Shown here one piece after another: positions 49,135-58,373 of a DNA stretch of 64,000 nucleotides. Every line of letters starts with the position of its first letter. Position 1 is the first letter of the stretch. A program made the position numbers and the translations under genes. Location: NCBI RefSeq assembly GCF_011455875.1, contig NZ_CP015031.1, forward strand, positions 787,405 to 851,404, given 5' to 3'. Below the pieces are notes generated by a model. The model was not told the origin of the DNA and searched no databases. It saw only the letters and a list, made by a program, of their open reading frames with translations. Source of the stretch: Basfia succiniciproducens. GTDB taxonomy: Bacteria > Pseudomonadota > Gammaproteobacteria > Enterobacterales > Pasteurellaceae.

Positions 49135-49983
49135 ATGCGAATTTTGACCGCACTTTTACTGTTTTTCAGTTTATCCGTTAACGCACAAATAAAAATCGCC
49201 ACCCTTGACTGGACGGTGGCGGAAACGCTCATCGCTCTAAATAATGCGCCCGTTGCCGTCGGCGATAAAGCAAGTTATAAAATTTGGGTGGGTAAGCCGG
49301 CTTTAGCGGAAAACACGCAGGATTTAGGGCTTCGTCTGCAACCTAATAAAGAAAGTCTGGCACGTTTATCCGTTGATCGCTTTATTAACAGCGACTTTTT
49401 TGCTTCTATCGAACCCTCACTCACCGCAAAGGCACCCGTAAGCACGGTAAATTTTTATCAACCGGGCGATACCTGGCAAAATATCGAAAATGCTACCCGC
49501 CAAATCGGCGAACTTATCGAAAAATCTGAACAAGCGGAACAATTAATCACGCAAATCAATACTCAGCTTGCTAAAATCGGTCAAACCCTCACTCATTTTC
49601 GCGATCGTCCGGTTGCAATCGTCCAGTTTATTGATACCCGTCATTTGCGTTTTTATGGTAGCCACAGTTTGTTCGGTACCATTTTAAATAAACTTGGGCT
49701 CACCAATGCCTGGAATCACAGCGGCGGTGTATGGGGATCGGAAAATCTATCGATTACGGCGCTGGCAACTCTGCCGAAAAACACCCGTCTTGTAGTAGTT
49801 AAGCCTCATCCGGCTAATGTGGCTAACGCATTAAAATACAACTCACTATGGAGAAATCTTGCTTTAGCCGAAGATCCGTTGTTATTGCCGGCGATTTGGA
49901 GCTTCGGTGCCTTACCAAGTGCGGTCAATTTTGCGCAAAATTTACAATCCGCCTTACTTAATCAACGGAGCGAAACATGGTAA
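49135..49983 (+). CDS. fhuD: Siderophore-binding periplasmic protein (FhuD type)
   Basis: 282 residues. The signal peptide MRILTALLLFFSLSVNA is followed by a class III binding-protein fold: IKIATLDWTVAETLIALNNAP at the N-terminus, the alpha-helix linker region about 120-150, and a C-terminal lobe with IWSFGALPSAVNFAQ. It carries the ferric siderophore from the outer-membrane receptor to the permease. It starts 9 bp after the ATPase gene and overlaps the permease gene by 7 bp. An uptake sequence lies inside the signal-peptide region (about 49148). Confidence 0.85.
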   Translation: MRILTALLLFFSLSVNAQIKIATLDWTVAETLIALNNAPVAVGDKASYKIWVGKPALAENTQDLGLRLQPNKESLARLSVDRFINSDFFASIEPSLTAKAPVSTVNFYQPGDTWQNIENATRQIGELIEKSEQAEQLITQINTQLAKIGQTLTHFRDRPVAIVQFIDTRHLRFYGSHSLFGTILNKLGLTNAWNHSGGVWGSENLSITALATLPKNTRLVVVKPHPANVANALKYNSLWRNLALAEDPLLLPAIWSFGALPSAVNFAQNLQSALLNQRSETW

Positions 49984-51887
49984 AAAAACTCAATATTGCC
50001 TTATTTGCGCTGGCGGTTTTATTCTTTACCTGGCTTTCCGTTGTTCAATTGAACAATAATGATGCCCTCGCTTATTTACTGTTCGCCAACTATACTCTGC
50101 CCCGTGTTTTTATGGCGATTTTAGCGGGTTGCGCCTTAGGTATCGCAAGTAGTTTACTGCAACAGGTTATCAATAATCCGTTAGCTTCCGATAATACGCT
50201 TGCGGTCAGTTCCGGCGCCCAATTTTCCTTATTCCTCGTAGCTATTTTCGTACCGAATTGGTTAGGGGCAGGCTCAATGTTTATTGCTTTAATCGGTGCT
50301 TTAGTAGCCTTAGCATTAGTTTTTCTCTTGGCATGGCGGCGTACTATTTCACCTTTACTAATGATTTTAGCAGGTTTAGTCGTCAATCTTTATTTAGCCT
50401 CATTTTCAGCGGTTTTAATGTTGTTCTACCCGGAAGAAAGCCGTGGCTTATTGCTATGGGGCGCGGGTTCTTTAGTACAAGAAAGTTGGTACGACAGCCT
50501 GCAATTATTATGGCAATTTACTATCGCGCTTATCCTTATTTTTATTTTTGCCAAACCCTTGCAAATTTTGACATTAAACGATAACAATGCAAAAAGCCTC
50601 GGTGTGCCGGTTAATTTAATCCGTTTCTTAGGTTTGGTTATTTCCGCCTTTTTGGTGGCAATCGTAGTCAGCCGCGTCGGCATGCTGGGTTTTGTCGGAT
50701 TAGCCGCCTCAAGTATCGTGCGCCAATTTTCCACTACCAATCTGTTAAAACGCTTGATCCTTTCCGCTTATATGGCGGCAATGCTTCTCTTGCTGACGGA
50801 TCTTGCACTCCAGCTCTTTGCCTATTATCGGCAAATTGAACTGCCTACCGGCGCAGTCACCGCATTATTAGGTACGCCTTTATTACTTTGGCTAATGTTT
50901 AATATCAGCAATAACGGGCGTCTGGTTTCACAGGATGAAAGCCTGAGTTTGAGCAAACAACCCGTTAAAGCGGCGGGGGTGATTATCAGTCTGCTTCTTT
51001 TGCTTAGTATTTTATGCGCTTTATTTATCGGTAAAAATGCTTCCGGCTGGTACTGGGATTCAGTGATGCTTACACTGCGTTACCCGCGTTTGTTGGTAGC
51101 AATGGCGGCAGGCATCATGCTTGCCGTCGCCGGCACTTTATTGCAACGTTTAAGCCACAACCCGATGGCAAGCCCGGAATTATTAGGCATTACTTCCGGA
51201 ACTGCATTCGGCATTTTGACAGTGATTTTTTTCGTCGCTACTCCTACCCGAGGTCAATTTTGGTTTGCCGGTATTTTAGGCGGATTTTTAGTTTTACTTT
51301 TTATTATGCTGATCAATCAGCGAAACCAATTATTACCGGAAAAAATATTACTTACCGGAATCAGCATCGCTGCACTTTTTGACGCGTTGCAACGCATCGT
51401 ATTAGCCGGTGGCGATTACAAATGGCAACAATTGCTGGCATGGACCTCTGGTTCCACTTACCACGCCACGCCACAACTTGCTACCGGCTTTCTGTCTATT
51501 GCCGTTTTGTTATTCTTACTAGCTTTACCCCTTGACCGTTGGTTAGCCTTATTAGCGTTACAAACGCCGGTTGCGCAAGCGCTCGGCTTGGATATAACAA
51601 AAGTGCGGTGGATTTTAATCATTTTTTCGGCATTTTTGACCGCACTTTCAACGCTGTTGGTCGGCCCGTTAAGCTTTATCGGCTTGTTGGCGCCGCATTT
51701 AGCTCATTTTTGCGGTTGGCACAAGCCCAAAGCGCAGCTTATCGGCGCCGTTCTACTCGGTACATTAGTGATGACAATTGCGGATTGGCTGGGCAGACAG
51801 CTTTTATTTCCTTACGAAATTCCCGCCGGATTGGTTGCAACCTTAATCGGCGGCGCTTATTTTTTATTTATGATGCGTAAAATTTAA
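49977..51887 (+). CDS. fhuB: Siderophore ABC permease, double-length (FhuB type)
   Basis: 636 residues: two homologous permease halves (about 1-315 and 330-636), each with a BtuC/FhuB-type helix bundle. The N-half has NNPLASDNTLAVSSGAQFS, the C-half the matching HNPMASPELLGITSGTAFG, and both carry the LGVP/LGLD cytoplasmic coupling motif. A fused permease of this kind is characteristic of FhuB. It forms the inner-membrane channel with two ATPase subunits. Two Hin-type uptake sequences (about 51600 and 51641) lie in the C-half. Confidence 0.9.
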   Translation: MVKKLNIALFALAVLFFTWLSVVQLNNNDALAYLLFANYTLPRVFMAILAGCALGIASSLLQQVINNPLASDNTLAVSSGAQFSLFLVAIFVPNWLGAGSMFIALIGALVALALVFLLAWRRTISPLLMILAGLVVNLYLASFSAVLMLFYPEESRGLLLWGAGSLVQESWYDSLQLLWQFTIALILIFIFAKPLQILTLNDNNAKSLGVPVNLIRFLGLVISAFLVAIVVSRVGMLGFVGLAASSIVRQFSTTNLLKRLILSAYMAAMLLLLTDLALQLFAYYRQIELPTGAVTALLGTPLLLWLMFNISNNGRLVSQDESLSLSKQPVKAAGVIISLLLLLSILCALFIGKNASGWYWDSVMLTLRYPRLLVAMAAGIMLAVAGTLLQRLSHNPMASPELLGITSGTAFGILTVIFFVATPTRGQFWFAGILGGFLVLLFIMLINQRNQLLPEKILLTGISIAALFDALQRIVLAGGDYKWQQLLAWTSGSTYHATPQLATGFLSIAVLLFLLALPLDRWLALLALQTPVAQALGLDITKVRWILIIFSAFLTALSTLLVGPLSFIGLLAPHLAHFCGWHKPKAQLIGAVLLGTLVMTIADWLGRQLLFPYEIPAGLVATLIGGAYFLFMMRKI

Positions 51888-51902
51888 CTTTAATCGGAAT
51901 TT

Positions 51903-53582
51903 ATGAACATTTTTATCTCAACAATAAAAGGTTATCGCTGGCATTTAGTCGCCGTGCTGATTCTCACTTTTATTTTCAGCGGATTCGGTATCGGAGTTTT
52001 AGCTTTTATTAATAATAAATTAATGAAAGCAACAGAACAAAAAGAACTGCTGATCTGGACTTTCATCGGCTTGCTGATTCTGTTCCTTATCACATCCGTT
52101 ATTGCGCAAATCAGCCTTACCGCCCTTGGGCATAAATTTGTGTATCTCATGCGCAAACAATTGGTAAAACAGTTATTGGATACGGGAACCGAACAGCTTA
52201 ACCAAATTGGTAAAGCAAGACTGTTAGCCAGCCTGTCCGGCGATATTCGCAATATCACCTTTGCCTTCGTACGCCTGCCGGAATTGGTGCAAGGTTCCAT
52301 ACTTGTGCTATGCGCGGGTGCCTATATGTTTTATTTGTCCGAATCTTTGTTTTTTGTAACCGCACTTTGGCTAAGCGTAACGGTCTGGGTAAGCAATATT
52401 GCCGTCAGACGCGTGTATCACCATTTGCGAATCGTGCGGGAAACGGAAGACAAACTGTATAAAAACTATCAATCCGCTATTGAAGGACATAAAGAATTAA
52501 GCCTGAATCGTGAACGGGCAAAATTTTATTTCGAACGGGAATTAGAAGAGAGCGCAAGCACACAACGCGATAATTCCGTTCGCGCCGACAGCTATCACAC
52601 CTTTGCCAATAACTGGACAAACGTAATGGTACTCGGTGCGGTCGGTTTGATTTTTTATCTTTCTTTAGCCGAAGGTTGGTCGAATCTGGAAACCGCAACC
52701 ACTATCGCATTAACCATTTTATTCCTGCGCACGCCGTTAATCTCTGCGGTCGGTGCGTTGCCCATGCTGCTGAATGCCAAAGTGGCGCTGGATAAGTTAT
52801 CTAAGCTGAATTTAGCTCCTTATACGGAAGACTTTGCCATTTCAAACCCATTACCTCGAGATTGGAAAGAAATCCGTTTTGAAAATGTGACGTACAGCTA
52901 TCCTACGGCGGAAGGTACAATGAGTTTTGCGTTAAAACCGGTCAATCTCACCATTAAACGGGGCGAGCTGATCTTTTTAATCGGCAAAAACGGCAGCGGT
53001 AAGTCCACCTTTTCGATGCTGCTGGCGGGGTTGAACCATGCGACCGACGGTAAAATCTTTGTCGATAATATTGAAATCACCGCCGCCAATCAACGTGCGT
53101 TCCGGGCCCAGATCAGCGCCGTTTTCAGTGATTTTTATCTGTTTACCCAACTTTTAGGGCAAGCGGGCTTTGCATCTCTCAAAGAAGCGGAACAATGGCT
53201 GGAAACCTTGCAATTGGAAAACAAAGTGACGGTAGAAAACCACCGCTTATCTACCACCAATCTTTCGCAGGGACAGCGCAAACGCCTTGGTTTGTTAATC
53301 GCCCTGCTAGAACATCGTCCCTTATTAATTTTAGACGAATGGGCAGCGGATCAGGACCCGACATTCCGCCGCACATTCTATCAGGTTTTATTGCCTTTAC
53401 TCCGCGAGAAAGGACATACCGTTTTCGCTATCAGTCATGACGATAACTATTTCCACTTGGCGGATCGCTTATTGCTGATCAGCCAGGGCGAGCTTCGCGA
53501 ATTATTCGGCGAAGAACGGGAAACGGCAAGCCATGATGCGGTAGAAAAATTAAATAATATCATCAAGGAAACTAAAATATGA
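51903..53582 (+). CDS. ABC exporter of the PvdE/SyrD/YojI type
   Basis: 559 residues: a membrane domain with about six helices (1-310) fused to an ATPase domain. Walker A is FLIGKNGSGKST; the signature is LSQGQRKRLGLL, the variant typical of the cyclic-peptide/siderophore exporter group; Walker B is LLILDEWAADQDPTFRR and the H-loop AISHDDNYF. Members export siderophore precursors (PvdE), lipopeptides (SyrD) or microcin (YojI). No siderophore synthesis gene is in the window. It lies between an import permease and the receptor, so a role with the same siderophore is likely. It starts 15 bp after fhuB. Confidence 0.8.
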   Translation: MNIFISTIKGYRWHLVAVLILTFIFSGFGIGVLAFINNKLMKATEQKELLIWTFIGLLILFLITSVIAQISLTALGHKFVYLMRKQLVKQLLDTGTEQLNQIGKARLLASLSGDIRNITFAFVRLPELVQGSILVLCAGAYMFYLSESLFFVTALWLSVTVWVSNIAVRRVYHHLRIVRETEDKLYKNYQSAIEGHKELSLNRERAKFYFERELEESASTQRDNSVRADSYHTFANNWTNVMVLGAVGLIFYLSLAEGWSNLETATTIALTILFLRTPLISAVGALPMLLNAKVALDKLSKLNLAPYTEDFAISNPLPRDWKEIRFENVTYSYPTAEGTMSFALKPVNLTIKRGELIFLIGKNGSGKSTFSMLLAGLNHATDGKIFVDNIEITAANQRAFRAQISAVFSDFYLFTQLLGQAGFASLKEAEQWLETLQLENKVTVENHRLSTTNLSQGQRKRLGLLIALLEHRPLLILDEWAADQDPTFRRTFYQVLLPLLREKGHTVFAISHDDNYFHLADRLLLISQGELRELFGEERETASHDAVEKLNNIIKETKI

Positions 53583-55675
53583 AAAAAACCTTTATTTATT
53601 CAACCGTAGCACAAACAGTACTGCTTACTATTGCCGGTACGGCAATAGCGGCGGAAGACGGCACCGAGCAATTAGATACCATTGACGTGGTAACCGAAGG
53701 CTCCATGTTCCGTATGGGCGAAGTACCTTTTCATCAGGCAAAATCGGCCGTCGCCATTACCAGAGAGCAACTTGATTCACAAAATGTAGATAAGCTTGAC
53801 GAAGTGGCAAAATATCAGGCGGGTTTTGCCAACCAAGTATTCGGTAACGATACCAATACTAACTGGTTCCGTGTGCGTGGTGCGGAAGTATCACAAGCTG
53901 TGAACGGTTTACCGACATTTAGCTACGGCTTTTTCACCCCTTATGTGGACAGTTTCGGTTTAGAAGCCATTGAAGTGACCAAAGGTGCGGATGCTATGAC
54001 CTTTGGTGCGGCTAAATCGGGCGGTCTGATCAACTATGTCACCAAACGGGCGCACAAAGATCAAATCGGTCACGGCGAATTCAAAACCACTTTCGGCAGC
54101 CATAATCAATACGGTTTCGCGGCGGATTACACCGGAACCCTTACCGATGACGAAAGACTGCGCTACCGCGTGGTAGCCAGTTATCTTGGTCGTGACGGCG
54201 ATTGGGAAGGCACGGATAATCAAACCCTTTACATCGCACCGACCTTAACCTGGGATATCAGCGATAAAACGCGTTTTACCCTATTAACCGGTTATCAGCG
54301 CGACCACGGAACGCCGAGTTCAAATTTCTTACCACAGGAGGGAACATTGGTTCCGTCACCAAGGGGTTATATCCACCGCCATACGAACTTAGGGGATCCG
54401 GTTAAGGATACGGAAACTAACCGCCAATATAATATCGGTTATGAATTCAGTCATGATTTTAATAACAGCTTAAGTTTTAATTCAAGTTATTCTTACAGTC
54501 ATATTGATAACTATCACCGCGGTGCTTATGCCTATCCGTCCGCTTATAATGCCGATTGGTCACCATTAGCGCCGAGTGCGGCGGGCTATTCACTATCCCG
54601 CGCGGTTGTATTTAATGACGGTAAAGCGATTTCTCATACAACGAATAACTATTTAACCTGGAATTATGATAACGCTTGGTTAAAAAATACCTTGGTAGTC
54701 GGAACGGATTACCGCCATAATAAGGTCGATGCCCTTTATAGCTTATACGGAACCACATCCAATACTAATTTATTCACGCCATCAGTCGGTTGGAATCAAG
54801 CACAGGATGTCAGTGCGGCGCCTCACGTACAAATTAAATCTCGTCAATTGGGTTTCTATTTACAAAACAACGCCCGTTTTGCCGATAAATATGTTTTAGG
54901 TTTAGGTATCCGCCACGATCGTGCCGAACAACGCGAATACACCAGCACACAAGAAGTGAAAGATAACCATACTTCCTACAGCGCCTCATTGATGTATGAA
55001 GCGCCGTTCGGTTTAAATCCGTATTTCAGTTACAGTGAATCTTTCAACTTGCCGACCGGGTTGAGTGGCGATGAAACGCTTTATGATCCTAATATCACCC
55101 GTCAATATGAGTTGGGCTTAAAATACATACCGACTTGGTTAGACGGAACAATCTCCGTCGCCGGTTTCCGCGCGAAAGATACGGGCGCATTAGTGGGTAA
55201 TGGACTAGGTGCAACAATATCAAGTGCGGACCCTATTTACCGTAAAGGTTTTGAAGTCCAGGCGGATGTTAATTTCACCTCAAACTGGACGGGTACTTTA
55301 GCCTATACTTACACCAAATCCGAGTCTAAAGACAGCGCCGGTGAAAAAACGCGTCAACCACTCATTCCAACCAATATGGTAGCGGCCAAAACCGCCTACA
55401 GCTTTACCGAAGGCTTGCTGAAAGACTTAACGGTCGGCGTAGGATTACGCTATTTGGGTCATAGTGTCACCTCAAAAGGTTCGCTCTATTCCCACGCTCG
55501 CCTCCCGTCTGCCACTGTAGTTGACTTAATGGCCCGTTATGCCATTACGCCGAACTGGATTGCACAGGTAAATATCGATAACGTAGGCAACCGTCGTTAC
55601 GTATCGGGCTGCGACTACTACTGCTACTACGGAGCGGAACGTCGGACAACGGCGAATTTAAGTTATAAATTCTAA
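53579..55675 (+). CDS. TonB-dependent ferric siderophore receptor
   Basis: 698 residues. Signal peptide MKKTFIYSTVAQTVLLTIAG ending near AIAA; TonB box TIDVV at about 36-40; plug domain with NWFRVRGAEVSQAVNGLPTF and GAAKSGGLINYVTKRA; 22-strand barrel ending in ANLSYKF. The paired cysteines in YVSGCDYYCYYG near the end recall FhuE/FpvA-type hydroxamate and pyoverdine receptors. It binds the ferric siderophore at the surface. Its ATG overlaps the exporter stop (ATGA at 53579-53582). Confidence 0.9.
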   Translation: MKKTFIYSTVAQTVLLTIAGTAIAAEDGTEQLDTIDVVTEGSMFRMGEVPFHQAKSAVAITREQLDSQNVDKLDEVAKYQAGFANQVFGNDTNTNWFRVRGAEVSQAVNGLPTFSYGFFTPYVDSFGLEAIEVTKGADAMTFGAAKSGGLINYVTKRAHKDQIGHGEFKTTFGSHNQYGFAADYTGTLTDDERLRYRVVASYLGRDGDWEGTDNQTLYIAPTLTWDISDKTRFTLLTGYQRDHGTPSSNFLPQEGTLVPSPRGYIHRHTNLGDPVKDTETNRQYNIGYEFSHDFNNSLSFNSSYSYSHIDNYHRGAYAYPSAYNADWSPLAPSAAGYSLSRAVVFNDGKAISHTTNNYLTWNYDNAWLKNTLVVGTDYRHNKVDALYSLYGTTSNTNLFTPSVGWNQAQDVSAAPHVQIKSRQLGFYLQNNARFADKYVLGLGIRHDRAEQREYTSTQEVKDNHTSYSASLMYEAPFGLNPYFSYSESFNLPTGLSGDETLYDPNITRQYELGLKYIPTWLDGTISVAGFRAKDTGALVGNGLGATISSADPIYRKGFEVQADVNFTSNWTGTLAYTYTKSESKDSAGEKTRQPLIPTNMVAAKTAYSFTEGLLKDLTVGVGLRYLGHSVTSKGSLYSHARLPSATVVDLMARYAITPNWIAQVNIDNVGNRRYVSGCDYYCYYGAERRTTANLSYKF

Positions 55676-55683
55676 AAAAAAAA

Positions 55684-55726
55684 CGACCGCACTTTGGGTT
55701 ATTTTCAGGTTCCCAAAGTGCGGTCG
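55684..55726. terminator. Terminator of iron operon made of a perfect uptake-sequence pair
   Basis: CGACCGCACTTTGGG and CCCAAAGTGCGGTCG form a perfect 15-bp stem with a 13-nt loop. A third uptake sequence (about 55751-55759) follows. It lies 8 bp after the receptor stop. Confidence 0.85.
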
Positions 55727-55824
55727 AAAATTTTCAAATTTTTTACCGCACTTTTATCAAGTTTGCATTACGCCACTCAAATACTCAAATATAAGTATCT
55801 GAAAAACATCTTTGTGCAAAAAGA

Positions 55825-56505
55825 TTATTTCTTTTCATTCTTAAAAAATATCAACCAAACCAATACTCTTGTACTGTATGCGAATAAAATTAACATCGCG
55901 AAATAATCAAAATAAAAGATCGCTTTGCTTTCCGCTTTATCAAAAAAAGCAAAATCCACCTGATTCATCAGATAAGGGAATAAGTCCCGTCCGATAAATG
56001 CCCATAAGCCATAAACGGATAGCATAGTCCAAATGGTTGGTAAAATCCATTTTGTTAACGGTTTATTTAAATCCCAACGCAGTATTTGGGCCAAAAAATC
56101 AGCTAAGGTTTTCCAATGCAAACCAAGATGGATAGCAATAATAGTCTGAATCCAATGAGTGCTGAGCATATGAATTTTACGGGTGAAATCATCGGTTAAA
56201 TGAAACGGAAATTCAGCAAAAATATGTTTAGAAAGTAGAATGCCGGAAATACAAGCGGTCAAAAAAACAAAAAATAAGACAAAATTCAAACCGGTTTTTA
56301 CCATTCGATAGACATCAAATTCGCCTTGATTGAGCTTTTTTATCCACCAGAAATTTAAACCGATATGCAACAATACCAGGGCGAAAAAGCCTAACCCAAC
56401 CCACTCGTGGGTGACTTCTTCAAATAAATGATATCCCGTCAAAGAAAGCAAGAGTATGGTCAACACCACATCCTGCCCTATTTGAAAATAATATTTTTTC
56501 GGCAT
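55825..56505 (-). CDS. Multi-pass membrane protein, DUF4405-like (putative b-type cytochrome)
   Basis: 226 residues with about five or six helices: 11-28, 35-53, 70-92, 112-135, 153-172, 198-218. Histidines lie in or near the helices (HLFEE, LLHIG, THWIQTIIAIHLGLHW), a pattern that suits haem b binding as in the DUF4405 flavinylation-associated cytochrome family; that assignment is by pattern only. It is 3 bp after the exported flavodoxin, so the two form an operon. It may pass electrons between the quinone pool and a periplasmic flavin protein (inference). Confidence 0.6.
   Translation of the reverse strand: MPKKYYFQIGQDVVLTILLLSLTGYHLFEEVTHEWVGLGFFALVLLHIGLNFWWIKKLNQGEFDVYRMVKTGLNFVLFFVFLTACISGILLSKHIFAEFPFHLTDDFTRKIHMLSTHWIQTIIAIHLGLHWKTLADFLAQILRWDLNKPLTKWILPTIWTMLSVYGLWAFIGRDLFPYLMNQVDFAFFDKAESKAIFYFDYFAMLILFAYSTRVLVWLIFFKNEKK
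56251..56261 (+). other. Apl-type uptake sequence inside the DUF4405-like gene
   Basis: ACAAGCGGTCA, a perfect match to the uptake sequence of the A. pleuropneumoniae branch, in a genome otherwise full of AAGTGCGGT. It suggests that the gene pair 55825-57132 may have been acquired. Confidence 0.55.
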
Positions 56506-56508
56506 TAT

Positions 56509-57132
56509 TTATTTAGCATATCCTTGTCGAACGAGCCAATCCGCCAGTTTTTGTTCCATTGTACTGTCCGCTCCGGTGGTTTTATAAAGATAATATTCAA
56601 AACCGTCTTTAACCGTCGCTTTCGGCTGAAGCTGCGCAATATCGCGATCTGTACCGCTTAAACGGCTACCTCCGTGGGTAACCAACGGCACGATATTTTT
56701 TCCTGAAAAATCCACTTGCTCAAATAAGCTGTAAAGCGGCATAGGTAGTTTATACCACCAAATCGGATAGGCCACAAAAATCGTCTCATAACCGTTTAAA
56801 TTCGGTTTTGCTTTCAGCGCCGGTCTGATATTTTTACGTTGTTCTTCCTGGGCAAAATCCAACAACTGCTGGTGAACGGTCGGATAAGCTTGCACCGTTT
56901 CCAAACGGAACAAATCTCCGCCGGCCGTTTTTTGTACTTCTTTTGCTAAGTATTCGGCTGAACCTAAACGCTCATTATCTTTAATAATCACGCTCGCACC
57001 GCTTACGCCGTCCAGTTTTTCAGTCGCAACGCTTTCAGGCACAGTAAAATAAACAATCAGATTCTTCGATTGCGCCGCTTGTAAAGCGAATAACCCTAAA
57101 GCCGCTACGGATAATTGTCGTAATAATTTCAT
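56509..57132 (-). CDS. Exported flavodoxin (Flavodoxin_4 type)
   Basis: 207 residues. A Sec signal peptide (MKLLRQLSVAALGLFALQAA) leads straight into the flavodoxin core NLIVYFTVPE. The phosphate-loop region has an insertion (SGASVIIKDNERLGSAEYLA), as in the Flavodoxin_4 group; FVAYPIWWYKLPMPLYSLFE and VPLVTHGGSRLSGT are the FMN-binding loops. It should bind FMN and act in the periplasm, unusual for a flavodoxin. Its operon mate is the putative membrane cytochrome. The aldo/keto reductase gene is 131 bp upstream. Confidence 0.78.
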   Translation of the reverse strand: MKLLRQLSVAALGLFALQAAQSKNLIVYFTVPESVATEKLDGVSGASVIIKDNERLGSAEYLAKEVQKTAGGDLFRLETVQAYPTVHQQLLDFAQEEQRKNIRPALKAKPNLNGYETIFVAYPIWWYKLPMPLYSLFEQVDFSGKNIVPLVTHGGSRLSGTDRDIAQLQPKATVKDGFEYYLYKTTGADSTMEQKLADWLVRQGYAK

Positions 57133-57263
57133 CCTGACTCCTTGAGTAATTTGATAAAGAATATTGCAGATGGCCGAATAGTACGGATAAATAAAAAATA
57201 ATTAACGTAATGCACTTTATGCATAAGCGTCATAGGTTGGTTTGTAAAAAACGACCAGTTTTT

Positions 57264-58112
57264 TCAAACGTTGAACACCCATTCTTTAAATTGACGAACC
57301 ATCGCTAAGTCCGTATGGCTGATAATTTGACTTTTACCCACATCTAAAGCGGCAATTTGCGCAAAATCATCAGCATCCAATTCGAAATCAAATACATTCA
57401 GATTCTCCGCCATGCGTTCCGGCTTTGTTGATTTAGCCAATACCACTACGCCGCGTTGTACCAACCAGCGGGTAACCACTTGAGCGATTGATTTGCCGTA
57501 CTTCTTACCGATCTTCGCTAATACCGGATTTTCAAAAATACCGAATTTACCTTCTGCAAACGGTCCCCAGGCTTCAGGCACGATACCTTCCGAAAGCAGA
57601 CCCTCCACTTGGGCTTGCTGCTGGTGAAACGGATTGATTTCAATTTGGTTTACGGCAGGCATTACTTTGTTATACAAACCGACGTCAAGCACACGGTCGG
57701 CAGTAAAATTGCTTAACCCGATAGCGCGAATTTTACCGGCCGCCAGATATTCTTCCAATGCCCTCCATGCGCCATACACATCATTAAAGGGTTGGTGTAA
57801 TAACATTAAATCAATATAGCCAATATCTAAACGCGCTAACGTACGATCTAAGGATGCTTTCGCGGCTTCATAGCCGTAATTTTCTATCCAAACTTTACTG
57901 GTTACAAAAATTTCTTCACGCACTACACCGCTGTTGCGAATACCTGCGCCGGTTTCAGTTTCATTCATATAAGCCTGAGCCGTATCAATATGGCGATAGC
58001 CAGCATGAATGGCTCTGATTACCGCTTGCTCAGTTTCTTCCGGCGGGATTTGGAACACACCAAAACCCAAAACCGGAATTTCTACACCGTTATTTAATTT
58101 AAAAGTTTGCAT
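57264..58112 (-). CDS. Aldo/keto reductase
   Basis: 282 residues from ATG 58112, which has AGGAGG 8 nt upstream; the extension to 58166 is not family-like. Catalytic tetrad: Asp and Tyr in HIDTAQAYMNE, Lys in FVTSKVWIENYG, His in LMLLHQPFNDV. The NADPH-binding end includes VVLAKSTKPERMAENL. It is like E. coli DkgA/B and YeaE-type enzymes that reduce 2,5-diketogluconate, methylglyoxal and other aldehydes. It is divergent from the LysR gene, its probable regulator. Confidence 0.85.
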   Translation of the reverse strand: MQTFKLNNGVEIPVLGFGVFQIPPEETEQAVIRAIHAGYRHIDTAQAYMNETETGAGIRNSGVVREEIFVTSKVWIENYGYEAAKASLDRTLARLDIGYIDLMLLHQPFNDVYGAWRALEEYLAAGKIRAIGLSNFTADRVLDVGLYNKVMPAVNQIEINPFHQQQAQVEGLLSEGIVPEAWGPFAEGKFGIFENPVLAKIGKKYGKSIAQVVTRWLVQRGVVVLAKSTKPERMAENLNVFDFELDADDFAQIAALDVGKSQIISHTDLAMVRQFKEWVFNV

Positions 58113-58373
58113 TTTATTGCCTCCTAATGAATATTTGCATCGATGTTTACATTTTAACCATTGCATAATTTAAGATAAACATGGTTTTGCTTTATATACT
58201 GTTTAGATATGCTTAATAATGAAACCGCTATACAAATACCATTGTCAAAAAATACCTGTTTTTGACCGCACTTTTAAATTAAAACTATAAACGCTCTCCT
58301 TTATTCCGCTTAATTAAACAATATGGCTTTATTTTATCCGGCGAAAAAATTAAGATAAATTATCTTTTACTTG
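58113..58373. promoter_or_regulatory. Divergent control region of aldo/keto reductase and LysR genes
   Basis: 261 bp, AT-rich, between the two starts. It holds a Hin-type uptake sequence (about 58265) and several A/T runs. LysR proteins usually act on such a region; I could not single out one LTTR box with confidence. Confidence 0.4.

Noticed and set aside
51539..51880. 113-codon frame inside fhuB
   Set aside because: Out-of-frame shadow of the permease C-half, which is intact in its own frame.
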